Shown here in pieces: positions 53,372 through 63,079 of a stretch of DNA of 64,000 bases. A model generated the notes under the pieces. The model worked only from the letters and a program-made list of their open reading frames with translations, did not search any database and was not told the DNA's origin. Location: the NCBI RefSeq assembly GCF_017814915.1, contig NZ_JAGIPZ010000001.1, positions 435,559 through 499,558 on the forward strand. The letters are read 5' to 3'. Both the position numbers and the translations under genes were made by a program. The first letter of the stretch is position 1, and the number at the start of each line of letters is the position of its first letter. The DNA is from Herbaspirillum sp. LeCh32-8. Lineage in GTDB: Bacteria > Pseudomonadota > Gammaproteobacteria > Burkholderiales > Burkholderiaceae_D.

Positions 53372-54551
53372 CGCTCAGGCGCTGGATCCTTCGCTGTTGG
53401 CCGCGTCGGCCGACAGCGCGCAATCCCTGCCGCAATCGCTGTCCAACTTCGACCGCGACGTCTACTGCATCCTCGGCCTGCCGTTCGACCGGGTCAGCCT
53501 GGAGCAGGCCGGGGGCATCATGCGCAACGCGGCTGCGGCCGGGCGTCGCTGCTTTCTTTCCACGCCCAACCTGAACTTCGCGGTGGCGTGCATGGACGAC
53601 GCGGCCTTCCGCAATTCGGTGATCCAAAGCGACCTGTCGATCGCCGACGGCATGCCGCTGGTGTGGATCGCCAAGGCGCAGGGCCTGCCCATCCGCGAAC
53701 GGGTGGCCGGCTCATCGCTGTTCCAGGCGCTGCGCGAACGCAAGGCCGGCGCCTCCGAACGCCAGATGCGCGTGTATTTCTTCGGCGGCCCGCCGGGCGT
53801 GGCCGAGGCCGCCGCCGAGCGCCTCAACGCCGAGCCCTCGGCCATGCGCAGCGTGGGCTTCGCTTCGCCGGGTTTCGGCACCATCGAGCAGATGAGCGAT
53901 GCCGACACCATCAACCGCATCAACGACAGCGGCGCCGATTTCCTGGTGGTGGCGCTGGGCGCCAAGAAGGGCCAGGCCTGGATCCAGCACAACCTGAAGC
54001 AATTGAAGGCGCCGCTGGTGAGTCACTTGGGCGCGGTGGTCAATTTCGTCGCCGGCACCGTGTCGCGCGCGCCGGTATGGGCGCAAAAGACCGGCCTGGA
54101 ATGGCTGTGGCGCATCAAGGAAGAACCCAAGCTGTGGCGTCGTTATTGGGACGACGGCGTGGCGCTGTTGAACCTGCTGGCCTGGCGCGTGCTGCCCTGC
54201 GCCTGGGAGTCGCGCCGCCGCCGGCCTGCCGCCACCGATTACGAGGAAGCCGGGATGCAGTGCCGCCGCGATCGCGGCGATTGCGAACTGTTGCTCTCCG
54301 GCGCCATCGGCGCCCCCAATATCGCCAAGCTGCGCCAAGTGTTGAAGCAGGCCGCCGCAGCCGACGAGCCGGTGGTGGTCGACTGCGCCAAGGTCAGCCA
54401 CATCGACGGCGCGGCGCTGGCGTCGCTGATGCTGCTGTACGGCGACTGCGTGGCGCGTGGGCGGCCGTGGGCGGTGATCAACCCCGGCGCGCCGCTGCGT
54501 CGGCAGTTCGCGCTGCATTGCGCCGACTATCTGCTGCAGCCGCTGGCCTGA
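53358..54551 (+). CDS. WecG/TagA/CpsF glycosyltransferase fused to a STAS-like domain
   Basis: 397 aa, GTG start 8 bases after GTGAGG. Residues of about 35-275 are a GT26 enzyme: LGLPFDRVSLEQAGGIM, STPNLNFAVACMDD, LSIADGMPLVWIAKAQG, VALGAKKGQAWI, LGAVVNFVAGTVSRAPVW and LEWLWRIKEEPKLWRRY. The usual family length is ~250. The extra C-terminal ~100 residues (about 305-397, CELLLSGAIGAPN, VVVDCAKVSHIDGAALASLMLLYGD) look like a STAS fold. The Ser/Thr phosphorylated in anti-anti-sigma factors is replaced by Gly (HIDGAAL). The role of the fusion is unknown. Confidence 0.85.
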   Translation: MTLNNAQALDPSLLAASADSAQSLPQSLSNFDRDVYCILGLPFDRVSLEQAGGIMRNAAAAGRRCFLSTPNLNFAVACMDDAAFRNSVIQSDLSIADGMPLVWIAKAQGLPIRERVAGSSLFQALRERKAGASERQMRVYFFGGPPGVAEAAAERLNAEPSAMRSVGFASPGFGTIEQMSDADTINRINDSGADFLVVALGAKKGQAWIQHNLKQLKAPLVSHLGAVVNFVAGTVSRAPVWAQKTGLEWLWRIKEEPKLWRRYWDDGVALLNLLAWRVLPCAWESRRRRPAATDYEEAGMQCRRDRGDCELLLSGAIGAPNIAKLRQVLKQAAAADEPVVVDCAKVSHIDGAALASLMLLYGDCVARGRPWAVINPGAPLRRQFALHCADYLLQPLA

Positions 54552-54594
54552 GCGCGGCGCCGATCATTCATTCACCATCAGCGTTGAGGTATGC

Positions 54595-54834
54595 ATGAAA
54601 GCAATCATTTCACCGGCCGCAATGCCGCCCCGGGACGCGGTTTGCGCCGATTCGGGACTGGTTCTAAGCGGCCGCTTCGAGTACACTCGCGGTACGTTGT
54701 CGGCTTTCCCCGATCCCATTGAATTCGGCATTGCAGCGGCGCTGCATGCCCAACAACAAGACACCCATTGGAAGACGGCGCACGACGGCTGCCTGCAGCA
54801 GCCCGGCGCGCCGGAACAAGCCTGGAGGGCCTGA
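54595..54834 (+). CDS. Possible small ORF upstream of manC
   Basis: 79 aa beginning MKAIISPAAMPPRDAV, no recognised domain, with a plausible GAGG ribosome site 8 bases before the ATG. Its stop lies 2 bases before the manC start, so it could be a leader coupled to manC or chance. Composition is unremarkable. Confidence 0.35.
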   Translation: MKAIISPAAMPPRDAVCADSGLVLSGRFEYTRGTLSAFPDPIEFGIAAALHAQQQDTHWKTAHDGCLQQPGAPEQAWRA

Positions 54835-54836
54835 AT

Positions 54837-56252
54837 ATGAAGATCTATCCCGTCATCCTGTCCGGCGGCGCCGGAACCCGCCTGTGGCCGCTGTCGCGCG
54901 CCGCCTATCCCAAGCAGCTGCTGCCGCTGGTGAGCGAGCAGACCATGATGCAGGAGACCGTCACCCGCGTCTGCGCCTGGCCGGAAGCGCTGGCGCCGGT
55001 GCTGGTCTGCGGCAACGAGCACCGCTTCATGATTGCCGAGCAGATGCGCGAGATCGACGTGCGCCCGCACGCCATCATGCTTGAGCCGCAGGGCAAGAAC
55101 ACCGCGCCGGCCGTGGCCGCCGCCGCCTTCCAGCTGCTGCGCCAGGATCCCGAGGCGGTCATGCTGGTGTTGCCGGCCGACCACGTGATCAAGGATCGCG
55201 CCGCCTTCCATGAAGCGGTGCGCCGCGCCATGGTCTCGGTCGAGCAGGGCGCGCTGGTGACCTTCGGCATCCAGCCGTCCAAGCCGGAAACCGGTTACGG
55301 CTACATCCTGCGCGGCGAGGCGCATGGCGACACCGGCAACTTCGCCGTCGACAGCTTCGTCGAGAAGCCGGACGCCGTGCGCGCCCAGGCTTTCCTCGAT
55401 GACGGCCGCTACTACTGGAACAGCGGCATGTTCCTGTTCCGCGCCCGCGATTTCCTGGACGAGCTGGAACAGCATCGTCCGCTGATCGCCGCCGCGGTCA
55501 AGGAGGCCGTGTCCAAGGCCTACGCCGACCTCGACTTCTGCCGCCTGGACGAGTCGGCCTTTGCCTCCTCGCCCTCGGAGTCGATCGACTACGCCGTGAT
55601 GGAGAACACCAAGCGCGCCGTGGTGGTGCCGGCCGACATCGGCTGGAGCGACGTCGGCTCCTGGAGCGCATTGCAGGAAGTGATGCCGGCCGACGCCAAC
55701 GGCAACGTGGTGCGCGGCGATGTGCACCTGGACGGCGTCTCGAACACGCTGGTGCGCGCTGAAAGCCGCATGGTGGCGGTGCTGGGCGTCGACGATCTGG
55801 TGATCGTCGAGACCGACGACGCGGTGCTGGTGGCGCACAAGGACAAGGCCCAGGATGTGAAGGGCGTGGTCGACACGCTCAAGAACAGCAAGCGCAGCGA
55901 GCATATTCACCACAAGCGCGTGTTCCGCCCCTGGGGCAGCTATGAGAGCGTGGACGAGGGCGAGCGCTTCCAGGTCAAGCGCATCATCGTCAAACCGGGC
56001 GAGAAGCTGTCGCTGCAGATGCATTACCACCGCGCCGAACATTGGGTGGTGGTGAGCGGCTCGGCGCTGGTCACGCGCGGCGAAGAGGTCACGCTGCTGA
56101 GCGAGAACGAGTCCATCTACCTGCCCATCGGCGTCACCCACCGCCTGGAGAACCCGGGCAAGCTGCCGCTGCACCTGATCGAGGTGCAGTCGGGCAGCTA
56201 CCTGGGCGAGGACGACATCGTGCGTTTTGAAGACGTCTACAAGCGCGCCTGA
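54837..56252 (+). CDS. manC: Mannose-1-phosphate guanylyltransferase / mannose-6-phosphate isomerase
   Basis: 471 aa bifunctional enzyme. The N-terminal nucleotidyltransferase (about 1-285) has ILSGGAGTRLWPLSRAAYPKQLLPL and FVEKPD. The C-terminal type II isomerase cupin (about 350-471) has RPWGSYE, PGEKLSLQMHYHRAEHWVVVSGSA with metal-binding His, and SENESIYLPIGVTHRLENPG. Makes GDP-mannose, which implies mannose or a mannose-derived sugar such as fucose or rhamnose in the polymer. The ATG at 54837 follows GGAGG. A bidirectional terminator ends this transcription unit. Confidence 0.95.
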   Translation: MKIYPVILSGGAGTRLWPLSRAAYPKQLLPLVSEQTMMQETVTRVCAWPEALAPVLVCGNEHRFMIAEQMREIDVRPHAIMLEPQGKNTAPAVAAAAFQLLRQDPEAVMLVLPADHVIKDRAAFHEAVRRAMVSVEQGALVTFGIQPSKPETGYGYILRGEAHGDTGNFAVDSFVEKPDAVRAQAFLDDGRYYWNSGMFLFRARDFLDELEQHRPLIAAAVKEAVSKAYADLDFCRLDESAFASSPSESIDYAVMENTKRAVVVPADIGWSDVGSWSALQEVMPADANGNVVRGDVHLDGVSNTLVRAESRMVAVLGVDDLVIVETDDAVLVAHKDKAQDVKGVVDTLKNSKRSEHIHHKRVFRPWGSYESVDEGERFQVKRIIVKPGEKLSLQMHYHRAEHWVVVSGSALVTRGEEVTLLSENESIYLPIGVTHRLENPGKLPLHLIEVQSGSYLGEDDIVRFEDVYKRA

Positions 56253-56269
56253 GCAGGGTGCCTGGAAGT

Positions 56270-56300
56270 AAAAAAGGAGAGCCGAGGCTCTCCTTTTTTT
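56270..56300. terminator. Bidirectional terminator
   Basis: Stem GGAGAGCC / GGCTCTCC flanked by A run and T run, between manC and the minus-strand operon. Confidence 0.9.
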
Positions 56301-56349
56301 ATGGCTGAATCATCGCTGCAGCCGGTTGCCGCAGCGGGACGCCGCCGGT

Positions 56350-57309
56350 TCAGTTGTTGATGGCCGCTACCGGGATATCCATCACGACCGGTCCTTCCGC
56401 GCGGGCCTTGCGGTGGTTCGCAGCAAACAGGGCCTCGACCACTTCCCAGGGCTTTTCGTCGAACTTGCGGGCGAACAGGACCTCGCCGCCCGGCAGCGGG
56501 CAATTGTGGTTGGCCGAGTTCATCACCACCGGCTGGGCGAAGTGTTCAAGGTGGAGTTCCTTGAGCGTGTCCGGGCTCATCTGGTTGGGGCGCCAGTTGG
56601 TGTAGGTAATGCTGGGAGCGAGCGTGCCGGCGAAATGGGAATTGCCGAGGATGGTCTGGAAGAAGAATTCGTCCGAGCAATCCACGTGGTGCGAAAAGCG
56701 CACGAAGCGCGGGTGCTCGGCGACATAGTCCAGGATGTAATGGCAGGCCTTGCCGGTAATGGCCCACCACTGCGAGCCGGCCATCGGCTGCAGCTCACCC
56801 AACGCAGCCTGGTAGTCGCGCAGCGGCGCGTACTTGTTGATCAGGTCTTGCAGGTTCCACTTCAGGCGCAGCATCGGTTTGGCGCGGCGCAGCCAGTAGT
56901 GCTGCAAGCGCCCCAGCGTCTTGCCGTACTGCTCGTTGGGCATGGCGAAGGCTTCCATGAAATTGGCGTCCGGCTGGCGCGCGAAGAAGTCTTCGATATA
57001 GCCGGTCGGCTGCACCGGCAGCGTTGCCCCGGACAACAGCACCACACGGTTGAAGCCGGAGTCGTGGCGCATCGCCATGGCCATCATGTCCAGCGTGGCC
57101 TGCACCAGCGAGAAATCGGCCCAGGCGCCGTTGATGCGGTGCTCGCAGAAGTACACGCGCGGCATGTCCTTCAATGCGCTGAAGATGGAGATGTCGGCCT
57201 TGCTGTCGATGTGCACGAAAAAGCTGGCGTGCTCGCTGGAGAGCTCGCCGACCAACCGCGCCAGCAGCTTCGGATTGTTGTGCGCAAGGATCAGGTAGGC
57301 AATCTTCAT
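56350..57309 (-). CDS. Core-2/I-branching-like (GT14) glycosyltransferase
   Basis: 319 aa from the ATG at 57309 (AAGGA 8 bases before). Family landmarks: MKIAYLILAHNNPKLLARLV, FFVHIDSKADISIF, FNRVVLLSGATLPVQP, AGSQWWAITGKACHYILDYV and SDEFFFQTILGNS. Bacterial members usually transfer xylose or GlcNAc-type sugars; the donor here is unknown. Last gene of a three-gene minus-strand operon with a pyruvyl transferase and a flippase. Confidence 0.85.
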   Translation of the reverse strand: MKIAYLILAHNNPKLLARLVGELSSEHASFFVHIDSKADISIFSALKDMPRVYFCEHRINGAWADFSLVQATLDMMAMAMRHDSGFNRVVLLSGATLPVQPTGYIEDFFARQPDANFMEAFAMPNEQYGKTLGRLQHYWLRRAKPMLRLKWNLQDLINKYAPLRDYQAALGELQPMAGSQWWAITGKACHYILDYVAEHPRFVRFSHHVDCSDEFFFQTILGNSHFAGTLAPSITYTNWRPNQMSPDTLKELHLEHFAQPVVMNSANHNCPLPGGEVLFARKFDEKPWEVVEALFAANHRKARAEGPVVMDIPVAAINN

Positions 57310-57320
57310 CGTCACGTCCT

Positions 57321-58322
57321 TTACTCCTTGACCAGGGTGGTCAGCGGGCTTTCGCGCGTCCACTGGTTCATGTAGGTGGAATTCTTGCCGTAGCTGTTGT
57401 CGATCACGATGTTCTTCTTGTCCATCAGGCAGGACAGGATGTGGCCGTGCAGGCGGTCGGTGACGATGGTCTCGTGGTCGGCGAACAGGCGCACCGCCTT
57501 GCGCACGAAGCGGCGCGACACCGGCACCCAGAACCACAGCGCCAGCCGGGTCAGGGCGCGATCCCAGCCGTAGCGGTCGAAGCGCCATTCGAGCTTGGCG
57601 AAGAGCGTCATAAGCTTACGCTCGTCGCCGATCACTTCGACCCAGTCGGTGGTGGTGCGGATCGGCAGGTCGCGCAGGCTGTCCGGCGTCTTCGGTTTTT
57701 CCGGGTCGACGCGCTGGATGCGCACATTGCCCTGGGCGGCGCCGCCGGCGTACTGGATCGGGTACAGGTGATGCGCCATGTCGGGCACCAGGTAGACCTT
57801 GTCGGTGAATTCATGCGCCATCTTTTCCGAGACCGTATCGCGCACGAACAGGTGCAGGTCGGGATGGCGGCGGATCACCTGCGCCGAGCTGGCGCGCGCC
57901 TCAGGGGAAGAGAAAAACAGCGTCTGCGGCATCAGGATAATGCGGTTGTTGGGGAAGGCCGAGATCAGCTTTTCGCGCAGTGCATGGATGTTGCCGTAGA
58001 TGTCGCCGAAGTTGCCGCCGCCGTGGAACACCAGGATGTCGTTGGCGCGCACCCACTTGTGGTCGAAGTAATAGGTGTTGGACACGGTGGCCGGCGTCAG
58101 GCCGTGGTCCTTGAAGAAGCGCACTGTGCCAAGCATGATCAGCAGGTCGCCGATGTTGTCGTGCACCGGGATGTCGATGTAATGAAAACGCTGGCCCTTG
58201 AGCATCGCGGCAATCGCTTCATGGTGCAGCTTGAGGTCCTGCATGATCTCCTGGTGTTTCTGCATGGTGGTCTTTTCTTGTGTGAGGTCCTGGCGCGGCA
58301 GGCCGCCGGCGATGGTGTTCAT
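57321..58322 (-). CDS. Polysaccharide pyruvyl transferase family protein
   Basis: 333 aa from the ATG at 58322 (AAGGAG, overlap of four bases with the flippase stop); an internal ATG at 58265 is possible. It shows the family's N-terminal HYIDIPVHDNIGDLLIMLGTVRFF, ILVFHGGGNFGDIY with the G-rich loop, PQTLFFSS, LFVRDTVSEKMA and C-terminal TDRLHGHILSCLMDKKNIVIDNSYGKN. It would add ketal-linked pyruvate from PEP to a sugar, giving the polymer negative charge. Confidence 0.88.
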   Translation of the reverse strand: MNTIAGGLPRQDLTQEKTTMQKHQEIMQDLKLHHEAIAAMLKGQRFHYIDIPVHDNIGDLLIMLGTVRFFKDHGLTPATVSNTYYFDHKWVRANDILVFHGGGNFGDIYGNIHALREKLISAFPNNRIILMPQTLFFSSPEARASSAQVIRRHPDLHLFVRDTVSEKMAHEFTDKVYLVPDMAHHLYPIQYAGGAAQGNVRIQRVDPEKPKTPDSLRDLPIRTTTDWVEVIGDERKLMTLFAKLEWRFDRYGWDRALTRLALWFWVPVSRRFVRKAVRLFADHETIVTDRLHGHILSCLMDKKNIVIDNSYGKNSTYMNQWTRESPLTTLVKE

Positions 58323-59656
58323 ACGGGTTCTCCTTTGCTTACGCGCCGGGCTTGCAGGCGCGCCTTGATCATGGACCAGCCTTTTTGCAGCTCGTCCCGC
58401 GAAGGGAACAGGCGCGGCACCGGCTCCTTCAGGACGTAGGGATAGATCGCCAGCGTGATGGCCATGCGCAGCGACGCGCCCAGCAACATCAGCAGGCCCA
58501 GGTAGACCGAGATGTTTTCCTTGGGCAGGAAGGGCAGCAGCGCCACCACCGGCAGCACCGAGATCAGCTGGCGCACCAGCACCAGGCCCGGGCGGCCGGC
58601 GGCGTTGAAGCGCTGCGCCAGGGTCCAGCCGGCGCCGGAGACCACGCACTCGAACATCAGCACGCAGAAGGTCGGCGTGACGGACGCGAACTTGGGGCCG
58701 TAGACCAGCTGAATCAGCCAGGGCGAGAGCAGGGCGCCGATGCCGGCCAGCGCCATCATGGGCAGGAAGGTCAGGCGGAAGGCGATGTTGATGCTGTGGG
58801 TCAGCTCTTTCTCATCCTTGCCGGCGTAGCGCGAATAGAGCGCCGTGTTCATCGCGTCGAACAGCACGCCGATCAGGCGCGAGGTGGTGAAGGCCAGCGA
58901 GTAGTAGCCGAACTCGACGATGGTGCCGACCTTGAGCAGGTAGACCTTGTCGAAGTTGGTCAGCGCCAGGCCGATCAGCACCGTGCCGTGCTGGTTAAAG
59001 GCGTATTTGAGCAGGTGACCGGTGGAGGCGTCGCGCGGCGGCTGCGCATCCGGCGCAAGCGTCACCGGCTGGAACACGTTCTTGCCGGCCCAGTGCAGGC
59101 ACAGCGCGATCAGCGTCAGCGCGCAGACCAGCTGGCCGATCAGCACGTAGACGAATTCGACCGGACGAAACGCCAGGAACAGCAACACCAGCGCCGCCAG
59201 GTTGAGGAACACGCCGACGATGCGGGTCACATTGAGGAAGCTCAGGCTGGGCTGCATCTGAGTCAGGTTGACCAGGTAGTTCTGCAGCGCCGTCACCAGC
59301 GCGAAGCCGGTGATCAGCGCCATGTGTCCGCGCAGTTGCGGGTCATGGTTGAACAGCAGGCCGCCCAGCGCCAGCACCGCCGCCAGCAGGCCGATGAACA
59401 GCGCCGACAGGAACACGAAGCGCTTCTGGTGAAAACGTTGCCCGGCGCCGCGGTGATAGATGTAACTGAAGGCCAGCCCGCAGGCGGCCACCGAACTGGA
59501 GAGCGTGACGATCAGCACCGCGCCCGACAACAGGCCGCGGCCTTCCGGCCCCAGCATGCGCGCTGTGAGCACGGAGATGAAGAAGCCAATGGCGGTGACC
59601 CCCACCGTGGTAAGCAGGGTCTTGCCCGAGGATTTGACGATTTCTTTGAATGACAT
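58319..59656 (-). CDS. Wzx-type polysaccharide flippase
   Basis: 445 aa, about 12 membrane segments, MOP/Wzx pattern from the first helix (SSGKTLLTTVGVTAIGFFISVLTARMLGPEGRGLL) to the central LLKYAFNQHGTVLIGLALTNFDKVYLLKVG. It moves lipid-linked repeat units to the periplasm for polymerisation. First gene of the minus-strand operon. The ribosome site is weak. Confidence 0.88.
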   Translation of the reverse strand: MSFKEIVKSSGKTLLTTVGVTAIGFFISVLTARMLGPEGRGLLSGAVLIVTLSSSVAACGLAFSYIYHRGAGQRFHQKRFVFLSALFIGLLAAVLALGGLLFNHDPQLRGHMALITGFALVTALQNYLVNLTQMQPSLSFLNVTRIVGVFLNLAALVLLFLAFRPVEFVYVLIGQLVCALTLIALCLHWAGKNVFQPVTLAPDAQPPRDASTGHLLKYAFNQHGTVLIGLALTNFDKVYLLKVGTIVEFGYYSLAFTTSRLIGVLFDAMNTALYSRYAGKDEKELTHSINIAFRLTFLPMMALAGIGALLSPWLIQLVYGPKFASVTPTFCVLMFECVVSGAGWTLAQRFNAAGRPGLVLVRQLISVLPVVALLPFLPKENISVYLGLLMLLGASLRMAITLAIYPYVLKEPVPRLFPSRDELQKGWSMIKARLQARRVSKGEPV

Positions 59657-60091
59657 TCGGCTTTTGGCGTAGTAATGACTTCAACGGGTGGAATACCTGC
59701 GCCCGGGCTTGTCGCCGGCTGCGCCTGCTGAGCTTGCGCCGGGCTGCCTGCACGCGATGCCTGTTGCCTGTATTCCTCGTTTGCTTTGTTGCGAATGCGG
59801 CCGCCTGATATTGCTTTATCTGAAAGCGGATGAAGCGCACTGGAAGTGCAGCTCCCCCGAGGGGGAATGCGCCTTGCGGGTCGTGGACACCCTCGGGCCA
59901 GCGCCGTGAATGTTTCAAATTGTTGCGGCGCACATCGGTTATTGACGAGATAAAACCGCAAGCTTTGAGATGCTGTTACCGAAAATAATTCCCGGTTCGC
60001 AGAACTTTTTGTGTCCCGCAGAGCTCCCTGTATCTATAAAAATGAAAGCGGGCCACACCGGCCTGTCGATGTCCGATAGGAAACATTCGCC
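59657..60091. other. Divergent intergenic region
   Basis: 435 bases between the minus-strand flippase operon and the plus-strand acetyltransferase-galE operon. It must contain both promoters. No convincing consensus or small gene was seen; short open frames here lack ribosome sites. Confidence 0.4.
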
Positions 60092-60634
60092 ATGAGCAGA
60101 GACACCGACTGGGAAGCAGATTTGTTGCGATACAACATGCGCCGTCCCTTCCTCAAGGAACAGTCGATCTGGGCCATCTGGGTCTATCGCTGGGGCCGTC
60201 GTATCGAGGCCCGTCCCCCGGGATTGACCAGGAAGGTGCACAACGCGCTGTACTGGATCGCGTTTCGCTTCGTCGAGACCGCGTTCGGCATCAGCCTGCC
60301 GCGTACCGCGAAGATCGGCCCCGGGCTACGCATCTGGCACTTCGGCAATATCTTCTTGCACGGCGAGGTGGTGATCGGCGCCGGCTGCACGCTGCGCCAG
60401 GGCGTGACCATTGGCAACCGCCGTGAAGGCGGGTCGGTGCCGGTCATCGGCGACAACGTCGAGTTCGGCGCCTATGCCCAGGTGTTCGGCGCAGTGCATA
60501 TCGGCGACGGCGGCAAGGTCGGCGCGATGTCGGTGGTGCTGGACGACGTGCCGCCGGGCGCTACTGCGGTGGGCGCGCCGGCGCGCATCGTGACCAAGGA
60601 TGTGGGCAAGGAAGCGCTTGCCCTGAAGAATTGA
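60092..60634 (+). CDS. Serine acetyltransferase-like hexapeptide-repeat protein
   Basis: 180 aa. An N-terminal helical part (about 1-75) is followed by a left-handed beta-helix of hexapeptide repeats ([86 protein letters not shown]) as in CysE/EPS-associated O-acetyltransferases. Being in the locus, it more likely acetylates a sugar than L-serine. AGGAAAC precedes the ATG. galE follows after 29 bases. Confidence 0.85.
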   Translation: MSRDTDWEADLLRYNMRRPFLKEQSIWAIWVYRWGRRIEARPPGLTRKVHNALYWIAFRFVETAFGISLPRTAKIGPGLRIWHFGNIFLHGEVVIGAGCTLRQGVTIGNRREGGSVPVIGDNVEFGAYAQVFGAVHIGDGGKVGAMSVVLDDVPPGATAVGAPARIVTKDVGKEALALKN

Positions 60635-60663
60635 CCCCAACAAGTCCTGACAAGGAATCCACA

Positions 60664-61695
60664 ATGACGAGTTCCACCATCCTGGTTACCGGCGGCGCCG
60701 GTTACATCGGTTCCCACACCTGCGTCGAGCTCATCCATGCCGGCTATGACGTGGTCGTGCTGGACAACCTCTGCAACAGCCGCGCCAGCGTGATCGACCG
60801 GGTGGAACAGATCGCCGGGCGCAAGCCGCATTTCGTGCAGGGCGACATCCGCGATCCGGAGGTGCTGGACCGCATCTTCAATGAATACAAGATCCACGCC
60901 GTGATCCATTTCGCCGGCCTGAAGGCGGTGGGCGAATCGGTGGCGCAGCCGCTGCGCTACTACGACAACAACGTCAACGGCAGCAATGTGCTGTTCGAGG
61001 CGATGGGGCGCCACGGCGTGAAGAACATCGTGTTCAGCTCCTCGGCCACGGTCTACGGCGATCCGGCCAGCGTGCCGATCACGGAAGAGTTTCCGCTCTC
61101 GGCCACCAACCCCTATGGCCGCAGCAAGCTGATGGTGGAGCAGATCCTGGGCGACCTGCACAAGTCCGATCCGAGCTGGCGCATCGCGCTGCTGCGCTAC
61201 TTCAACCCGGTCGGCGCGCACGAGAGCGGCCTGATTGGCGAAGACCCCAGCGGTATCCCCAACAACCTGCTGCCCTTCATCGCGCAGGTGGCCGACGGCC
61301 GCCGCGCCGCGCTGTCGGTCTACGGCAGCGACTACCCGACCACCGACGGCACCGGCGTGCGCGACTACATCCACGTGGTCGACCTGGCGCTGGGCCACCT
61401 GAAGACCTTGCGCAAGCTGGAAGACGGCCCCGGCGTCTACGTCTACAACCTCGGCACCGGCCGCGGCAACAGCGTGCTGGAAATGCTGGCCGCCTTCGAA
61501 AAAGCCTGCGGCAAGACGCTGCCTTACCAGCTGGCCGAGCGCCGTCCCGGCGACATCGCGATGTGCTACGCCGCCACCCAGCGCGCGCAGAGTGAACTGG
61601 GCTGGCGCGCGCAGCGCGGAGTGGAGGCGATGTGCGCCGACACTTGGCGCTGGCAGGCGCTGGCCAAACAACTGTCGGAGAACGAGGCCGCCTGA
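60664..61695 (+). CDS. galE: UDP-glucose 4-epimerase
   Basis: 343 aa short-chain dehydrogenase family enzyme. N-terminal NAD motif [25 protein letters not shown], and the catalytic Tyr-x3-Lys in [32 protein letters not shown] and [18 protein letters not shown]. Interconverts UDP-glucose and UDP-galactose (possibly UDP-GlcNAc/GalNAc), supplying the donor for the polymer. AAGGA lies before the ATG. Confidence 0.95.
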   Translation: MTSSTILVTGGAGYIGSHTCVELIHAGYDVVVLDNLCNSRASVIDRVEQIAGRKPHFVQGDIRDPEVLDRIFNEYKIHAVIHFAGLKAVGESVAQPLRYYDNNVNGSNVLFEAMGRHGVKNIVFSSSATVYGDPASVPITEEFPLSATNPYGRSKLMVEQILGDLHKSDPSWRIALLRYFNPVGAHESGLIGEDPSGIPNNLLPFIAQVADGRRAALSVYGSDYPTTDGTGVRDYIHVVDLALGHLKTLRKLEDGPGVYVYNLGTGRGNSVLEMLAAFEKACGKTLPYQLAERRPGDIAMCYAATQRAQSELGWRAQRGVEAMCADTWRWQALAKQLSENEAA

Positions 61696-61751
61696 GGCGC
61701 GCCTCGGTCTTCCTCCATTTCATCTCAGGCTGACACTCAGGAGTTTCATTT

Positions 61752-62828
61752 ATGGCGACCATCGACGTCCTGCTTCCGGTAAAGAACGGCGTGGATTTTC
61801 TGGCGGAATCGCTGGACAGCGTGCTTGCGCAAACCTACCGGGACTGGCGCCTCATCGTGCTCGACCACGGCTCCACCGACGGCAGCCGCGAGATGGCCGA
61901 GCGCTACCACGAGAAGGATCCGCGCGTGGAGCTGCATAGCTTCCCGGAGGCGGACGGTTTGTCCGGCCTGCTCAACAAGGGCCTGGAGATCAGCGACTGC
62001 CGCTACGTGATGCGACATGACGCCGACGACATCTGCTACCCGCGTCGCATGGAGATTTCGCTGGCGGCCTTCGAGAGCCATCCCGAATGCATGGCCATCG
62101 GCGGCCAGGCCGACGTGATCGACGCCCAGGGTGCGCCCATCGGCGACATGAAGATGCCCATCGGCGGCAAGCGCGTGGGCGCGGCCAGCCTGTTTCGCAA
62201 CCCGATCGCGCACCCGACCGCGATGCTCGACTTCACCGAAGTGCAGAAGGCGGGCATCCGTTACGGCGTGGACTTCCTGAAGCTGTTCCCGGAAGAACGC
62301 CGCATGACCGTGAAGAACCTTGCCGAGGACTATTACCTGTTCGGCCAGCTCGGCATCCAGGGCAAGTGCAACAACGTACCGGAGAAGCTGATCAAGTACC
62401 GCTGGCACGGCAACAACGTCAGCGCCAAGCGCTTCGACGAGCAGATGACCGTGTCGCTGCAGGTGTCGCGCTACCTGGCGCATGCCTTCTCGCTGATGCA
62501 TGACGTCAAGTACTTCGACCCGGCGCCGTTCTGCAACCACGGCGGCCTGCTGTTCGATATCGACGGCCGCAGCGACTTCTCGGCCGAGTTCGAACGCATG
62601 GCCGCCAGCGTGCGCGAAGGCTTCGACTATTCGCCGGAGGTCGAGCGCGAGCTGACCTTCCGCAAGCTGGCCACCACCCGCAATGAAGTCTCGCTGCTGT
62701 GGCGCTATTTCTTCTTCCAAAGCGGCAATGTGCCGGAAACCGGCGAGTGGAACGCGGTGCGCTCCTGGCTGATTCGCCGCTTCCCGGGCAAGCGGCGCAT
62801 GAGCGCGCCGGCGGAGGTGCCGGCGTAA
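61752..62828 (+). CDS. Glycosyltransferase family 2
   Basis: 358 aa, soluble GT-A enzyme. N-terminal IDVLLPVKNGVDFLAESLDSVLAQTYRDWRLIVLDHGSTDGS, metal-binding MRHDADDICYPRRME (DAD/DD), and a C-terminal region of unknown role. AGGAG precedes the ATG by 8 bases. It sits between galE and a third acyltransferase, on the same strand, and probably adds one sugar to the repeat unit. Confidence 0.88.
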   Translation: MATIDVLLPVKNGVDFLAESLDSVLAQTYRDWRLIVLDHGSTDGSREMAERYHEKDPRVELHSFPEADGLSGLLNKGLEISDCRYVMRHDADDICYPRRMEISLAAFESHPECMAIGGQADVIDAQGAPIGDMKMPIGGKRVGAASLFRNPIAHPTAMLDFTEVQKAGIRYGVDFLKLFPEERRMTVKNLAEDYYLFGQLGIQGKCNNVPEKLIKYRWHGNNVSAKRFDEQMTVSLQVSRYLAHAFSLMHDVKYFDPAPFCNHGGLLFDIDGRSDFSAEFERMAASVREGFDYSPEVERELTFRKLATTRNEVSLLWRYFFFQSGNVPETGEWNAVRSWLIRRFPGKRRMSAPAEVPA

Positions 62829-63079
62829 GTGATGGCGGGCGTGTGGATGCAGCGTTGCGCTGCTGAGCTGCGGCCCGATATCTTCAGCCCGATTTTCAGC
62901 CCAATTGTGCGCCCGCGGAGCAGGGCCCCGCGCAGCCAAGCCCGGCCGTGGGAACCGCCCGCGCGTATGCGCAGTCTGTCGCGTATCGCCTTTCTTGGGC
63001 CGGCGTCCTGCCGAGCTGCGCCAAGCCGCTCCCGATCACACCGATTCACCCATCCACCGGACTGCAGAGGTACCGCGCC

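Noticed and set aside
59688-59909. 73-aa open frame in the divergent region before the acetyltransferase gene
   Set aside because: No ribosome site, no domain, and it lies in the region that must hold two promoters.
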